Under the pieces are notes generated by a model. That model was not told the DNA's origin, ran no database searches, and worked only from the letters and a program-made list of their open reading frames with translations. The translations under genes were made by a program, and so were the position numbers. Shown here one piece after another: positions 1 through 10,400 of a DNA stretch of 39,995 nucleotides (position 1 is the first letter of the stretch; every line of letters starts with the position of its first letter). Source of the DNA: Pleurotus djamor. Taxonomy: Eukaryota > Basidiomycota > Agaricomycetes > Agaricales > Pleurotaceae. The stretch lies in the NCBI GenBank assembly GCA_029747585.1, contig JAPEVF010000410.1, positions 1-39,995 of the forward strand. Reading direction: 5' to 3'.

Positions 1-348
1 CGAGATCGAACCGCACTTCACGTTCAAGGACTCAGCTATTGGGCTCCTGCCAACATTGGGCCCTACTCCCAACGCCGTGATTCGTAAGCCCCACCTCCAC
101 GCTAGTTTGAGCAGCTCAGTAAATGACCTCAGTCGGACAACCATATCTTCATTTCTGGTCAAATCGGTCTCATCCCTTCTAGTCTAATGCTTCCATCCCC
201 GCCTTCTCTTTCCATCTCGTCGCTCTCTTTCAACAGTTCTTCCAGTTCACGTTTGCCTGTCTCAAGTTCAATGCATATGTCTTTCCAAGTCGCGTCCATT
301 TCCACTATCTCCTGCTTCAAAGCTTCGATACGGCGCTGCTTTATTTGA
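1..348 (+). pseudogene. DPH6: 3' remnant of diphthine-ammonia ligase (DPH6)
   Basis: From base 1 the forward frame reads a stretch containing LSYWAPANIGPYSQ. After a probable intron (donor near 77 or 84, acceptor AG at 131-132) it reads IFISGQIGLIPSS from about 133. Both blocks are hallmarks of the C-terminal RidA/YjgF-like domain of DPH6, the ATP-dependent ligase that amidates diphthine on elongation factor 2. The 5' part lies outside the window. After about base 215 the frame turns into serine-rich sequence that is simply the antisense of the neighbouring gene, and it stops at 346-348, so the rest of the family's C-terminus is missing. The two exons also fail to join in frame with any canonical splice pair; dropping the C at 73 and using the GT at 77 would restore the expected PYSQA. 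It may be a broken gene or an assembly join. Confidence 0.6.
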
Positions 349-587
349 TGAAGGTGCGCCGTGGATAGAGCATCCGAGATAGCTTGGTCGCATGCTAAGA
401 TCGCCGATGGGGGTGGAGGCGGAGGCAATGGTTTCGAATGAGAAGGGCCNAGGGAGATGAAGAGGGCCTGTGCAATCGTTTGAAGGTCGTTGAGAGGGTT
501 TAAGAGGACAGCAGACATCGACTCGCTGTCGGCATGATCTCCAGCGTCGACGAGTTTAGGTTGTTGAGCTCGTTGGGATTGAGACAT
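159..587 (-). CDS. Mediator subunit 4-like coiled-coil protein, C-terminally truncated
   Basis: A single-exon reading frame of 142 residues if started at the ATG at 587 (MSQSQRA); an in-frame ATG at 677 would add 30 residues. It has an N-terminal block with LLNPLNDLQTIAQALF, a proline run (residues about 50-58) and a charged coiled coil containing HQIKQRRIEALKQEI and GKRELEELLKE. This layout resembles fungal Mediator subunit 4, a middle-module subunit of the RNA polymerase II coactivator; MED4 proteins normally continue past the coiled coil into a conserved tail. Here the frame ends soon after the coiled coil, where it overlaps the DPH6 remnant tail to tail. One N falls in the proline region. 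The MED4 call rests on remembered family features, and another small coiled-coil Mediator subunit is possible. Confidence 0.5.
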   Translation of the reverse strand: MSQSQRAQQPKLVDAGDHADSESMSAVLLNPLNDLQTIAQALFISXGPSHSKPLPPPPPPSAILACDQAISDALSTAHLHQIKQRRIEALKQEIVEMDATWKDICIELETGKRELEELLKESDEMEREGGDGSIRLEGMRPI

Positions 588-952
588 CTCCAAAAGCGCG
601 CAGTCGGCCTTTCGGCCTTTTAGGCTTTCTCCCCAAGCCCCAAGTTCGAATTCACGACGTACTCGCAAATATTCCACTGAGCTCGTGGTCGGAAGTTGTC
701 GAGAACGAAGAATGAGACAATGATCTACGCGAAGATGAAGTCGGCTGATACGAGCACAAAGTATAATCGCGTCATTTCATACCTCAATTACATTTGAAAA
801 TGGCATCGTTGGCCGTTCGGACGACCGTGACCTTCGTCAGCTTCGCAAGTCCCATGAAGCGGTGGTTTTAACGCTTCGGGAGTCCCTCGTTGCATCCACC
901 CTTGCTTCTTTATATAATCTACAATCTTTCTTTCTTCTACAGCGAGGCAAGC
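588..952. promoter_or_regulatory. Divergent intergenic region, MED4-like / aminotransferase
   Basis: A 365-base spacer between two divergent genes. A TATA-like TTTATATAATC lies at about 909-919, some 35 nt before the aminotransferase ATG at 953, followed by a pyrimidine-rich stretch (CTTTCTTTCTTCTACAG). Small frames on both strands here look like chance. Confidence 0.4.
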
Positions 953-2842
953 ATGGCACCCGGTATCAGCTCGTCGACCTTGCCCGCTGAATCGCAATCA
1001 GAGGAGGCCAAAGGGACACTCATCAAAGAACGACCGACGAGGATTCTTCACCGTACGCCGTGGAGACCCCCAGTAGCCGTCGGTGGCGACGGGATCTACA
1101 TAACACTCGAAGATGGAACAACGGTCATCGACGCCGTCGGTGGGGCTGCGGTTTCATGCATAGGAAATGGACATCCTGCAGTCAAGCAGGCCATCAAGGA
1201 TCAAGTCGATCGCCTCTCTTGTGAGTACCACACATCACCCGGAGATTCCATGAAGTGCTCATGTACGCCATCTGATAGATGTCTACAATATGCAATTGTC
1301 GAATCAACCCGCCGAGGAGCTGGCAGACGTGTTGATCGCCAGCGGTAACGGCGCCTTTGATCTTTGTGGCTTCGTTTCAGGAGGTAAATGGTTCCTCTTC
1401 TTGGAAACGATGGATCTAACTCCCGTTGTATGACCATACAGGCTCAGAAGCAATGGAAGGGGTCATCAAACTTGCCCGTCAGGTATGATCAGCGACAATT
1501 GGGATTGGCACTGTTCTCAGCCTTGTTGTAGTTCTTCCATGAGACCGGCCAACCACAAAGGACGAACTTCATCGCGCGGAAACTATCTTTCCATGGGAAC
1601 ACAGTGGCGACACTCTCACTTGCTTTCCACCCTACACGAAGGGGTCCATACGAAGCCATCCTAGACAAGGACAACTTCCATCATGTCAGTCCAGCATACG
1701 CCAAACGCTTCCAAGAGTCAGGAGAATCCGAAGAACAGTACGTAGAGCGTCTGCGACAAGAACTCGAGAATAAATTCCAAGAACTTGGTCCTGATACCGT
1801 GATTGGGTGTAAGTACTTTCTCAATGAGACACAATCGCACTGAGCTTTATATTTTCATAGTCGTTGCCGAGACAGTCGTTGGTGCAACGAGTGGTGTCGT
1901 TGTGGCACCGAAAGGGTATTTCAAAGCCATGAAGTCCGTATGTGACAAGTACGGCGCGCTGTTCATTTTGGACGAAGTAAGCCTTGTGCGCATTTTCGCC
2001 ACTCTGTGACTCATTCGGCTCTTTGTTCTCAAGGTGATGAGCGGAATGGGCCGTAAGTTTACACACTACCGGGTTACGCCAAGAAACTGACTGGTCTCCT
2101 CAAGGAATGGGGACTATCCATGCCTGGCAAAGTCTGGGAGACGGATGCGCACCCGATATCCAAGCTGTTGCTAAAGGCCTGGGTGGGGGGGTAAGTTGTC
2201 ACCACCATCACATACTCATCCGTGATCAGGTCACTCAGATATGATTTCATAGGTATGCTTCCATAGGTGCGGTCCTCATGTCGAAGAAGATTTCAGATGG
2301 AATTCGAGGACAGTCAGGCCTATGGAAGCATGGGCATACATACCAAGTGAGCACTTTCATATACAAGCAACTAGCTCCTCAGCAAACCTCTTTCATAGGC
2401 GCATCCATTGGCTTGTGCCGCCTCTTTAGCTGTCCAAAAGGTAATCGCCGATGGAAATCTGCTCGAAAACATCCGCGTCCAAGGTGCCTACCTCGAGTCC
2501 CAACTCAAAGAAAAACTCCTCGGTCCCAACGCAATCGCCGCTCCTTTCACCTTCGACATTCGTGGAGCGGGTGGATTCTGGGGCGTCGAATTTGATTTCG
2601 ACTCACCTGCTGGTAAGGCACTTGACTTCAAGGGAGGTCAGTTCGGTATCCTCGCGCAAGCCCAGGCACTGAAGAATGGGCTGGTGATCATGGGCTTTGG
2701 AGGTGGTTCCAGCCTGGATGGAACCAAAGGCGACCATCTCATCCTCGCTCCCGCGTATAATGTCACGAAAGGGGAGGTTGATAAGATTGTATCAATATTC
2801 GTTCAGAGCGTCGAGGAGACGATTGTAAGATATAGTCAATAG
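953..2842 (+). CDS. Class III PLP-dependent aminotransferase
   Basis: Nine exons can be traced: 953-1220, 1279-1383, 1442-1482, 1532-1808, 1861-1976, 2034-2052, 2105-2190, 2253-2346 and 2399-2842, giving about 482 residues, normal for the family. It is a fold-type I, class III (omega) aminotransferase that moves an amino group to a keto acid through pyridoxal phosphate. Diagnostic motifs are FILDEVMSGMGR (Asp about 268, contacts the PLP ring nitrogen) and AVAKGLGGG, whose Lys (about 299) should form the Schiff base. The substrate cannot be read from sequence; 4-aminobutyrate-like or ornithine-like acceptors are possible. No targeting signal is obvious. The exon 7/8 junction is one base out of frame at a G run (2182-2191), probably a homopolymer miscount. 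The ATG at 953 follows a TATA-like element. Confidence 0.9.
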
Positions 2843-3022
2843 TTCGGCGTGACCGTTGATGTGAGTAGTTACATAGCTATGATACATTCATGTATGTACA
2901 GTGAAGTAGATTCGGAAAAACTAAAATACATACAGTCAAGATGAGAGACAAGATGGAGAAGGTGCAGGAAAGCAAAACGAGAAGGCTGACACGGATATAA
3001 GATATGAAGTGTTCCGACTAGT

Positions 3023-3655
3023 TCAGTAGTCAGAATGATCAAATTTATCCAAGTGCCGACGGAGACCCTCCGAGCTTTTAAAGTGCTTATCACATTGGGT
3101 GCAATAGTGATGGCGTGCTGACTGCCTGTAGTGCTCCAGGAGGCCGCGTTTGTTCTTGAAAATGTGATTGTTGCATTGTTTGCAATGGATGTGCTTGTCA
3201 TCCAAGTGGTCCTCGTAATCGCGGTGGGTGTCAAAGTGTTCATCGCAGGCTTGGCAATAGAAGTGACGCGGGCTTTGGACGTAGTGCTGAACGAGGCCAA
3301 CGGACGTGGGGAAGTCGAGATCACAGTCGTCGCAGATGTGATGTTTGTTGGAAGCATCTTTGTGCTCTCGCTCTTCGTGCGCAGAGTAAGAGGTATTGCA
3401 ACGTCGGCATATTTGTTCGGAGTCTCCCTCGTAGAACGTATGGTCCTCCAGGTCAGTATATTCAAAGTAGAGCGCCCCGCAGCTGTAGCAATAAGGGTCT
3501 TCGGGGCATTCATTGAAGTGTTGTGCGCGTGCTTCCCATGAGTCATAGTCGATGCGGCACGTATGGCACCAGAAATGGGCACTGGATTTAAGGCGATGTT
3601 CGCTGTAACCCTGTTCGGTTCTGAAAGAGCGATTGCATCGGACACAGTGGTACAT
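3023..3655 (-). CDS. Eight-finger C2H2 zinc-finger protein
   Basis: An uninterrupted 210-residue frame made almost wholly of zinc-binding units. Eight C-x2-C pairs can be counted (CVRC, CHTC, CYSC, CRRC, CDDC, CQAC, CKQC, CTQC), most followed by an H-x3-6-H or H-x-C partner; spacing is irregular, with HRLKSSAH and HYRQSARH linkers of the wide, U1/dsRNA-binding-like type. No other domain is present. Such proteins are common in agaricomycetes and mostly uncharacterised; nucleic-acid binding is the likely role. The ATG at 3655 sits directly behind an AG acceptor, and a GTAAGT donor lies at about 3712, so the transcript probably has a 57-nt intron just before the start codon. The gene is tail to tail with the aminotransferase (180 bp gap). 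Confidence 0.8.
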   Translation of the reverse strand: MYHCVRCNRSFRTEQGYSEHRLKSSAHFWCHTCRIDYDSWEARAQHFNECPEDPYCYSCGALYFEYTDLEDHTFYEGDSEQICRRCNTSYSAHEEREHKDASNKHHICDDCDLDFPTSVGLVQHYVQSPRHFYCQACDEHFDTHRDYEDHLDDKHIHCKQCNNHIFKNKRGLLEHYRQSARHHYCTQCDKHFKSSEGLRRHLDKFDHSDY

Positions 3656-3979
3656 CTGCGTTTCAATAGTGAAAGAGATAGACGTAGGTTCCGGATAGTC
3701 AAAAGGACTTACGGCGTAGAGGTTGTGGTTGTGGTTTGAGATACGCCGACGCGTCCGAGCCTCGGTGAGTCACCTAGATAGGAGAGTCAATAGGGACATC
3801 CCACCCCTGAAGCGATAACAGGTGTTTGAGTTTGACGAGGGAGCCGAATTACGTGCCAGGTACTATCTCTTTCTACGGATTCAGACCGGACGTGAAGTCG
3901 GGCACGAGAATACGGCGCCACTGCCATCATCTTGGACGACCATGTGCTCCTCTTTGATGGCGACCGTACCCACAGTCAG

Positions 3980-4055
3980 ACCACCGTACACAAACCACCG
4001 TAACATGGGACCACTGTAAACCACTGTAAACCGCAGCCAGAGAACCACCGTAAAC
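3980..4055. repeat. Cluster of five 12-nt ACCAC(C/T)GTAAAC repeats
   Basis: Copies start at about 3980, 3994, 4010, 4020 and 4044. The second and first are imperfect (GTAACA, GTACAC), the other three match ACCAC(C/T)GTAAAC exactly. All lie in the same orientation, with spacings of 10-24 nt, in the spacer between two divergent genes. Confidence 0.7.
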
Positions 4056-4311
4056 TTCGAAGACCCGCCAATGAGTCCTATAAACCCCATCGCTCATGAA
4101 GAGGACTCGCCAAAATATCAATCTCTTGGAAGCTCAGCAGGGAACCGAAGAATCGTTTCGAATAGTCGAACGAAGTAGCCTGGATATTTTACTGAAAGAC
4201 CCTGTGGAACGGTGGAACGGAAAGGGAGCGGCTTCACGTGCTTCCTAGGAGACTCCCGAACTGATGAAGACGACATGCGCAATCCAGAGTAACTGCTCCG
4301 AATCCGAAATA

Positions 4312-4321
4312 CATATAAAAG
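4312..4321 (+). promoter_or_regulatory. TATA box of the XanA-like gene
   Basis: CATATAAAAG lies about 62 nt upstream of the ATG at 4384, followed by a pyrimidine-rich stretch that would suit transcription start sites. It is the best TATA match seen beside a metabolic gene here. Confidence 0.5.
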
Positions 4322-4383
4322 CCCTTCAGACCTTCTCCTTGACCCCCATCATCAGAGTCACTCTCAACTCTCACAGAAACCAA

Positions 4384-5922
4384 ATGGCCATCGAATTCAT
4401 TCCTCTACCCCTCCCCTCTTCTGCGGATGCCTCCAAGTTTGACAACTTCGGCAGAGAAGTCAAGGGTGTGCACCCTGGCAAACTCTCCCCGGAAGAGTTG
4501 GACCAAGTCATTGAGGCTTTGTATAAGGTACGCTCTTCCTCCGTTTGATCGTCTTGGAGAAACGTATCTGACCTCCTCGCCGTTAGTATGATACGCTGCT
4601 ATTCCGTGATATCGACTTGACCCCTGAGCAGCAGTATGCACTCACCAAGGCAAGCGGAAACAATCATCGACGCGACCCTGGCTTCCGCTGATCTCATTCT
4701 CTCCAGGCTTTCGATCCCCAATCCGAGTCCTATGGCCACGGCAATAACAAGACAGAGTCCACTAAAAAGTCCATCCTCCATCCAGATCTCAAGACCATCC
4801 CTCGCGTACCCCAAGTTCAACTCATCGGAAACGGGACAGTGTATGACCACGAAGGTCTAGCCGAAGCCAAGCTCAAACACCCATCTCATCCTACTTTTCA
4901 CAAGACTCGCGTATCGCCTGAAGATGAAGCTAATGGATATACAAGATTCTACAGGTGGCACATCGACGCTGCGCTGTACGATCTCTCTCCTCCCAAGGTC
5001 ACCACATTGTACGGCCTCAAGGTTCCCAAGGGCGAATCACAAGTCGTCCGTTACGATGATGGAACTGGTGACGAACTCCCTGTCCCCCTTGGAACCACCG
5101 CGTTCGTCTCTGGAAGGACTATGTTCGAAATTCTACCATCGGAGCTTAAGAGCCTTGCTGTTCGCACAAAGGTTAAATATACACCGCATCCATATGGTGA
5201 GCTTACTCCTTGAATGTGCCGCTAGTGTCAAACACCCGTTCTGACTTATATCTGGGGTAGTTTGGATGGCACCCGCCCATGCCATGTCTACCGGTCTAGG
5301 CATTGAATCAGAGGGCCTGGAGTTACCCTTGGACGAGCTTCCTCCTTGGGAAGCGTCCAAACAGAAGACATTCCCCATCGTATGCCGTTCTCCTCTCCAC
5401 TATGGTGCGGCTGACTTACTATCATCGTTTGTGCGATTAGCTCTGGAAGAACCCTGTTACCAATGAATTACATTTCCAAGTCCACCCTTGCGGAATCGCA
5501 GAGCTGATTATTTCATCCCTCCCGGAAGGTGCCAATCGAGATGGCGCGTTGTACCCCGATGGCGCACATATCGTTGACCTCAAGGAGGTCCGGGAGTTGA
5601 TGTACAAGATGCAGCGACCTGCCATCGCTCCAGAGGTATGTCTTTTGAATTTCGCCGACTGTCCTAGCTAATGACTTTCCTTCATCAGCTCGTTTACCCA
5701 CACGACTGGTATGATCTCACACCCTAGTCCGATCCCCGTTACTGATCGCCATTCATATGTAGGAGCGAGAAGGACCTCGTCCTTTTCCACAACCGCGGTG
5801 TCTTACATACAGTAGTTGGCAGTTTCGCACCTGATCAAGTTCGTGCGTTCCACCAATGCAACTTGGCTGCCTCGGACGACCCGGTTGGTCCTTCCGAGGA
5901 AGATGTGAAGAAGTGGGCCTGA
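4384..5922 (+). CDS. xanA: Fe(II)/2-oxoglutarate dioxygenase, probable xanthine dioxygenase
   Basis: Seven exons join in frame: 4384-4527, 4587-4649, 4707-5196, 5261-5379, 5441-5635, 5689-5708 and 5763-5922, giving 396 residues. It belongs to the TauD/TfdA family. The metal triad is visible: WHIDAA (His154, Asp156) and GVLHTVVG (His359), with Arg371 of QVRAF placed to bind 2-oxoglutarate. The family context, notably the C-terminal VLFHNRGVLHTVV block and the QCNLAAS tail, fits fungal XanA, which hydroxylates xanthine to uric acid using oxygen and 2-oxoglutarate; a generic TauD-like enzyme cannot be excluded. Intron 2 (4650-4706) has a GC donor (AAG|GCAAGC) and no usable GT nearby. No signal peptide, so probably cytosolic. 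Expression is likely TATA-driven. Confidence 0.78.
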
Positions 5923-6623
5923 GGCTCAGGGAATGAATATATGGATACTTTACTTTTAGTGTGCGGAAACTGTGTAATATACTACTCTATGNATACTTGC
6001 TTTGATGTGTGGTGTGCTACAGTACGCATTTCGCATGAGTCTTGCGAATTCGAGTTCATTCCCCCCTGAATGAATTCTCTCCTTTTTATGTCCCTAATTA
6101 ACACCCTGAGCGAATTTTTCGGAGCGCAGTTCGAACCATTCATTTCAGCATCTGCAGTCAGATCGATGGAAGCCAAGACTCGCATATTGCGGTACAAATT
6201 CACTTCCAATTAGCTGCCTCTGTGACGAAGAGGGAAACCGAGACGGGATTAATGCTAAAGGACGTCCAAATATTCACTCGAGTTCTCCTTACTCGAACTC
6301 CCTTCACTGCGAGGTTACTTCTGTGATTATATATTCGCGAGGCCTTCTTGACCATCTCCTCAGGTTGGCTCTAGATTACAATATTCTACTCTAGGTTCGT
6401 CAACCCAGGTGGCCCTGCTCCCTACCGTTTGCGCTCTCCCCCCATGCCTCCAGCATTCAATTAAATGTACATAACTTGCCCGCTCTTCGATATGCTCACC
6501 CCTAATGTTTAAAGTTTGATTGGTTGGCTGTACGTATGTCGTCGACACTGCCATCTGACTTGGGTCAAGTCACAAGTGGGTTTGGTGTCCGCTTTTCCGC
6601 CCTGCACCCAACCCTCAGATATC
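5923..6623. other. Intergenic, 3' UTR of XanA-like gene and promoter of RDS3
   Basis: A 701-base spacer between two genes in the same direction. Small frames on the minus strand (5982-6209 and 6360-6554) resemble nothing known. It contains A+T-rich segments but no clear regulatory motif. Confidence 0.4.
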
Positions 6624-7227
6624 ATGTCCAACCCAGGTCCGGGNACCACTCTTGGGACTCGACGATATTTCTAATGCGACTTTGAACAGATGTAATTATG
6701 TGTCGCCGACAACCAGGCACCAGTANGTGGGTCATGCAGGGTCAGACCTCTTCGTTTGACATGGTCCGTCTTACTAGCCATTGGTCGCCTCTGCGAGAAG
6801 TGCAACGGGAAGTGGTAAGCCCATTACTTCAAGTATCTGTCATAGAGCTGCGTGCGACAAAGTTGTAACCCAGTCCCTTATGCGATTCATATGTGGGACA
6901 ACACATCAAGGTGCTCATCTGTGATGACTGCAACACTGGTCCTTATGGCGCCCGCTGTATCACCTGTGGTGCCCCAGGTATGCATTCCGCTTTGTTNCAT
7001 ACCTNATTCAATTTGGACAATTTGTTCATCAACGAAACTAGGATATGCCGACGCATTCTATTGTTTGGAATGCACGAAAGCAAAGAAGGACCGTGNCGNT
7101 TGTCCCAAAGTTGTTAATGTTGCCGAAAGCCAGACGGATCTCTTCTATGAGCGATGTCGCTCAGGTGTGTGCACACAGTCCGTCGATGTNCTCAGCTGAT
7201 CATTGCNCAGGATTCAAGAAGGATTAG
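6624..7227 (+). CDS. RDS3: RDS3/PHF5A-like splicing factor (SF3b subunit)
   Basis: Six short exons can be joined: 6624-6636, 6690-6722, 6778-6814, 6874-6977, 7042-7164 and 7211-7227, giving 108 residues, the usual length for PHF5A/RDS3 (about 107-110). The protein is a compact multi-zinc knot in the SF3b part of U2 snRNP and helps recognise the branch point. Visible hallmarks are the Cys pairs CEKC, CPLC, CDDC, CITC and CLEC, then TDLFYER and the basic end GFKKD. The start MSNPDVIMCRRQPG is shorter than the usual N-terminus. The sequence is more divergent than expected (CNTGPYGARC where CNYGSYQGRC is typical), so it may be a second copy. Two Ns (7096, 7099) are real ambiguous bases in the Asp-Gly pair before CPK. 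Confidence 0.85.
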
Positions 7228-7405
7228 TTATTACAATAAGTTCGTGATGATCTAGTGACACAACATTGTTCAAGAAACTCCNCATACAATCAAAACTGTT
7301 GTTTTTTGTAGATGGCGTATGGTATGATTGGTGTTATCCGATTCGGGGGNTCGAGATCCTTGAANACATCGCTANANGGAGTAATNAGTGGACAGTCTAT
7401 TTTTC

Positions 7406-10400
7406 TCATNNNAANCTCTTACTTGAACCGGGACATATTAACCTTGCCATCATGTCAGTGAGCTGTGTGTGTGAAAGAAGGATGAGANGGCTCACTGGGG
7501 CTTTAATAACGATAGAGACGTGGGTATCGTCGTGTTCNTCGTTCGGCTCGCACTCCGGACATAGGTCACGGCCGCAATAAACGCAGCGATGCCATTCACC
7601 CTGTATTCGATTCATGCAAACGTCGCATAATGCGGTAGCATGNGTGAGGTTCCGCAGATACCCTACTCATTTCGAATTAACATGGTGGTTGATGGCTCAT
7701 GAGAAGTCTAGAACGCACCTCTGGGATTGTTAAGGTCGTTGAAGTTTGCGGCGACTGGTTCTCGATATCTATGTACGCTGTTAGTNAGGGAGCAGCAGGA
7801 AGTTGAAGTGCAAACATTGGAGAAAGNAGTGGTGCTTCGAGCTCAATCGGTTTATCGACTGGACGAGTTATCTTCAGGAATACATGGNACGGGTTGTGCA
7901 CATGCCATGAGCGCTCTTCACACCTAGCGCACTANNACANTATTCAGAGGCGATACGNCCAAGANNCATGCTACGNCGNACCAGACTGTATGGTGCNGGT
8001 TTCGAAGGGCAGCAAGCACACTGATATCGTATACCGATGATTGGCTAAAAATAAGCGGTAAGTCGGTNAAAGAGCGTGACCGTGATAGGACATTACCTGA
8101 TTACAACCTCGACATATCGTACCATGATCAAGGTCCCCCAGATTGCTGCGCGACAGGGCACCNGGAATACCACCAATGACAGTCCTTGCATATGAGGAGG
8201 CAGCGGAGCTCAGTTCGGGCTCCGAGTGACTGAAATTCACTCCATCCCTACTCTGCCAAAGGTGGATCGCCCGTTGACTGACCGTATGNACCTANGGCNT
8301 CAAGATATCAGTNACCCCCGAGNATNNAAAAGAAGGTNAANCTCACTTCAGAAGAATCGATGGGGTAAGGAATCTGATCGTTGATTAATCCACAATCTAT
8401 ANGGAAAGGTCTACTTGTTCGCACCTTNATCAACATGTGCGCAGAGGTATGACCGCCATCTGCAGAATCCAGATTCCCCGGAAGGCCAGCAGATTCGCAA
8501 TTAGAGCATATGTCGACGGATTCACAAGTCAGACAGTGGAACCGTGCGCCAACGATATCTTGNAGGCANCTTGNCGCGAATNTGAGGATGCGATCNTANG
8601 NGATGGGTGANAACTCACTGTGAGCATTTGACTCCTTGATGTTTCATCGCTGGTAACGAGATTGGCAATCATNTAGGTGAANGATTATCGGAAGAAAGAC
8701 NTACCGTCTTCTTCAGTACGATCGATGGATATGGCTGGTATACTGTCTGGGTCGCTATACGAACGACGCTCTGGTATAACCANAAAAGCGTGCGAAGGAT
8801 GTATATCNTGGATTTGACTGCGAATTCGAAGTCAATGGCTNCTGCGGCACGTGTGCGTATGCGCAGTCTAGCTCTCACCTATAGCATCCTCTACAGACGT
8901 TCAAGTCACAGGTAACGCACTTGTAGCTCTTCTTGAGATGCGCAGCATTGCAGAAGGAGCACTGCGAAGTTATCGCGATGTCATATTCTGAAGGCTGCGG
9001 TGAGATTACGAGAGGGGGAGGAAATATAAGGCTAACCAACGTCCGCCCACCTGTTGTGAAGCCAAGTTTTCTCCAGAAAGGCGTGTCGCGNTTTTTGACT
9101 TTGTAGTTGGACCGTTATATTGAAGGTCCTGAGGGGACGGAGGGAGTGACAGTAAATTCGGGCCATCTTTGGCATGGGTCACGCCATCGGTATAGATACA
9201 TTCAACGCAGAGTTCATATCCTGGACCGTACTGAGACTGCGAAGACCCTGAAGAACTTCCAGGTGAACTAGACACATTGGGTATTGATGGAAGCGGTTTC
9301 TNGGGGGGATCGGGACCAGTTGAACAAATCCAGGTCTCCGATTAGGGTTTTCGAGGAGTTGGATGGCGAGATCGAAGGCATTCCAGGGTTGGGGGAGGGA
9401 GGGTAGGTCAACCCCAATGAGTCGGTGGAACGCTCCTTAAATTTGCCTTTGTCAGAACCGTTGTGCTCTTGGTGGAGCTTAGGCCCGCAGGAGTAGCAGA
9501 TGTATCGGAAAGAAGTCATTCGGGAGCCACACGCGGAACACTCGGGGACTTCACTTGGCGGAGGGGATGGAGTAGGTCCATGGTACGATCGAAGCTCGGA
9601 AGGGAATTCTGGTTGACTACGTGAATGGACTATTGGGCGTTGTTGATCAGCTAGCCAATGGAGTTGCATTGAAGTAGGTCGATTGATGTCTGGAAGACTT
9701 GCGCTGTCTACCAGACTCTCGTATCCACCAGCACCATCCCCAGACATAGATGAGCCGCCACTTGACCGCATGGGTTTGTAGGAATAATATTGCCTCCCGT
9801 GGTCATTCGACTGGAGCTCCAAGTCACCGGAGAACTGACTATACTCCCTTTCGTCTTCGGAGTACCCATCCAAAGACAGGGACGCGGCGTCAGACTCGAT
9901 AGGGAGCCCACCAAGTTTGGTTCGAATGGCGCGTTCGTGTTGATCCTTCAGCCATTCGTTCCTGTCGAGGGGATTGCCAGCTATGCTCGACGTATCCGAA
10001 GCGTTATATTCCTCATACTTTAACCGCTCGAATACAGCCGAGGGGTTCTCGGGGAATCGAGCGGCGGCTGATGCTTGTAGATCGGTGACACTACGACCAC
10101 GACCGGATAATGACGACGCTATTTTGCGGAGACGTCCAGCAGTCGACCGAGCCGCCACACTAAGGGCTGTGTGCGGCGAAGAGCTTGTGCTCGGGGTGTC
10201 GCGTGAATCATGGGCACTCCGTAGAGACGGCGCGTTCACGGAGGAAAGCGCGCCGGTGTCTCGCGAACTGACGGTCACCGAATCATCGTCAACGCTTTCT
10301 ATGTGCCTAGGACTGTGGTTATAGGGCATAGAACGGTAATCGTGGGCGTGGTTTGTGTGGTCCTCGAAACTGATTTCAGAGGATGTATCGGAGAGACTTA

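Larger units (their letters stand above)
3656..4383. promoter_or_regulatory. Divergent intergenic region, C2H2 gene / XanA-like gene
   Basis: A 728-base spacer. It holds the probable 5'-UTR intron of the C2H2 gene (3656-3712), a cluster of short ACCAC(C/T)GTAAAC repeats (3980-4055) and a clear TATA box, CATATAAAAG at 4312-4321, about 62 nt before the dioxygenase ATG. No convincing gene is seen. Confidence 0.5.

Noticed and set aside
2869..3702. 277-codon minus-strand frame overlapping the C2H2 gene
   Set aside because: A shifted reading of the same bases; the alternative frame carries eight ordered zinc fingers, this one only Thr/Ser-rich sequence.
5982..6554. Two small minus-strand frames downstream of the XanA-like gene
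   Set aside because: No motif, no splice structure, and low-complexity intergenic composition.
9974..10324. Plus-strand frame of 116 codons
   Set aside because: Antisense of the PB1/ZZ serine-rich region; no motif.
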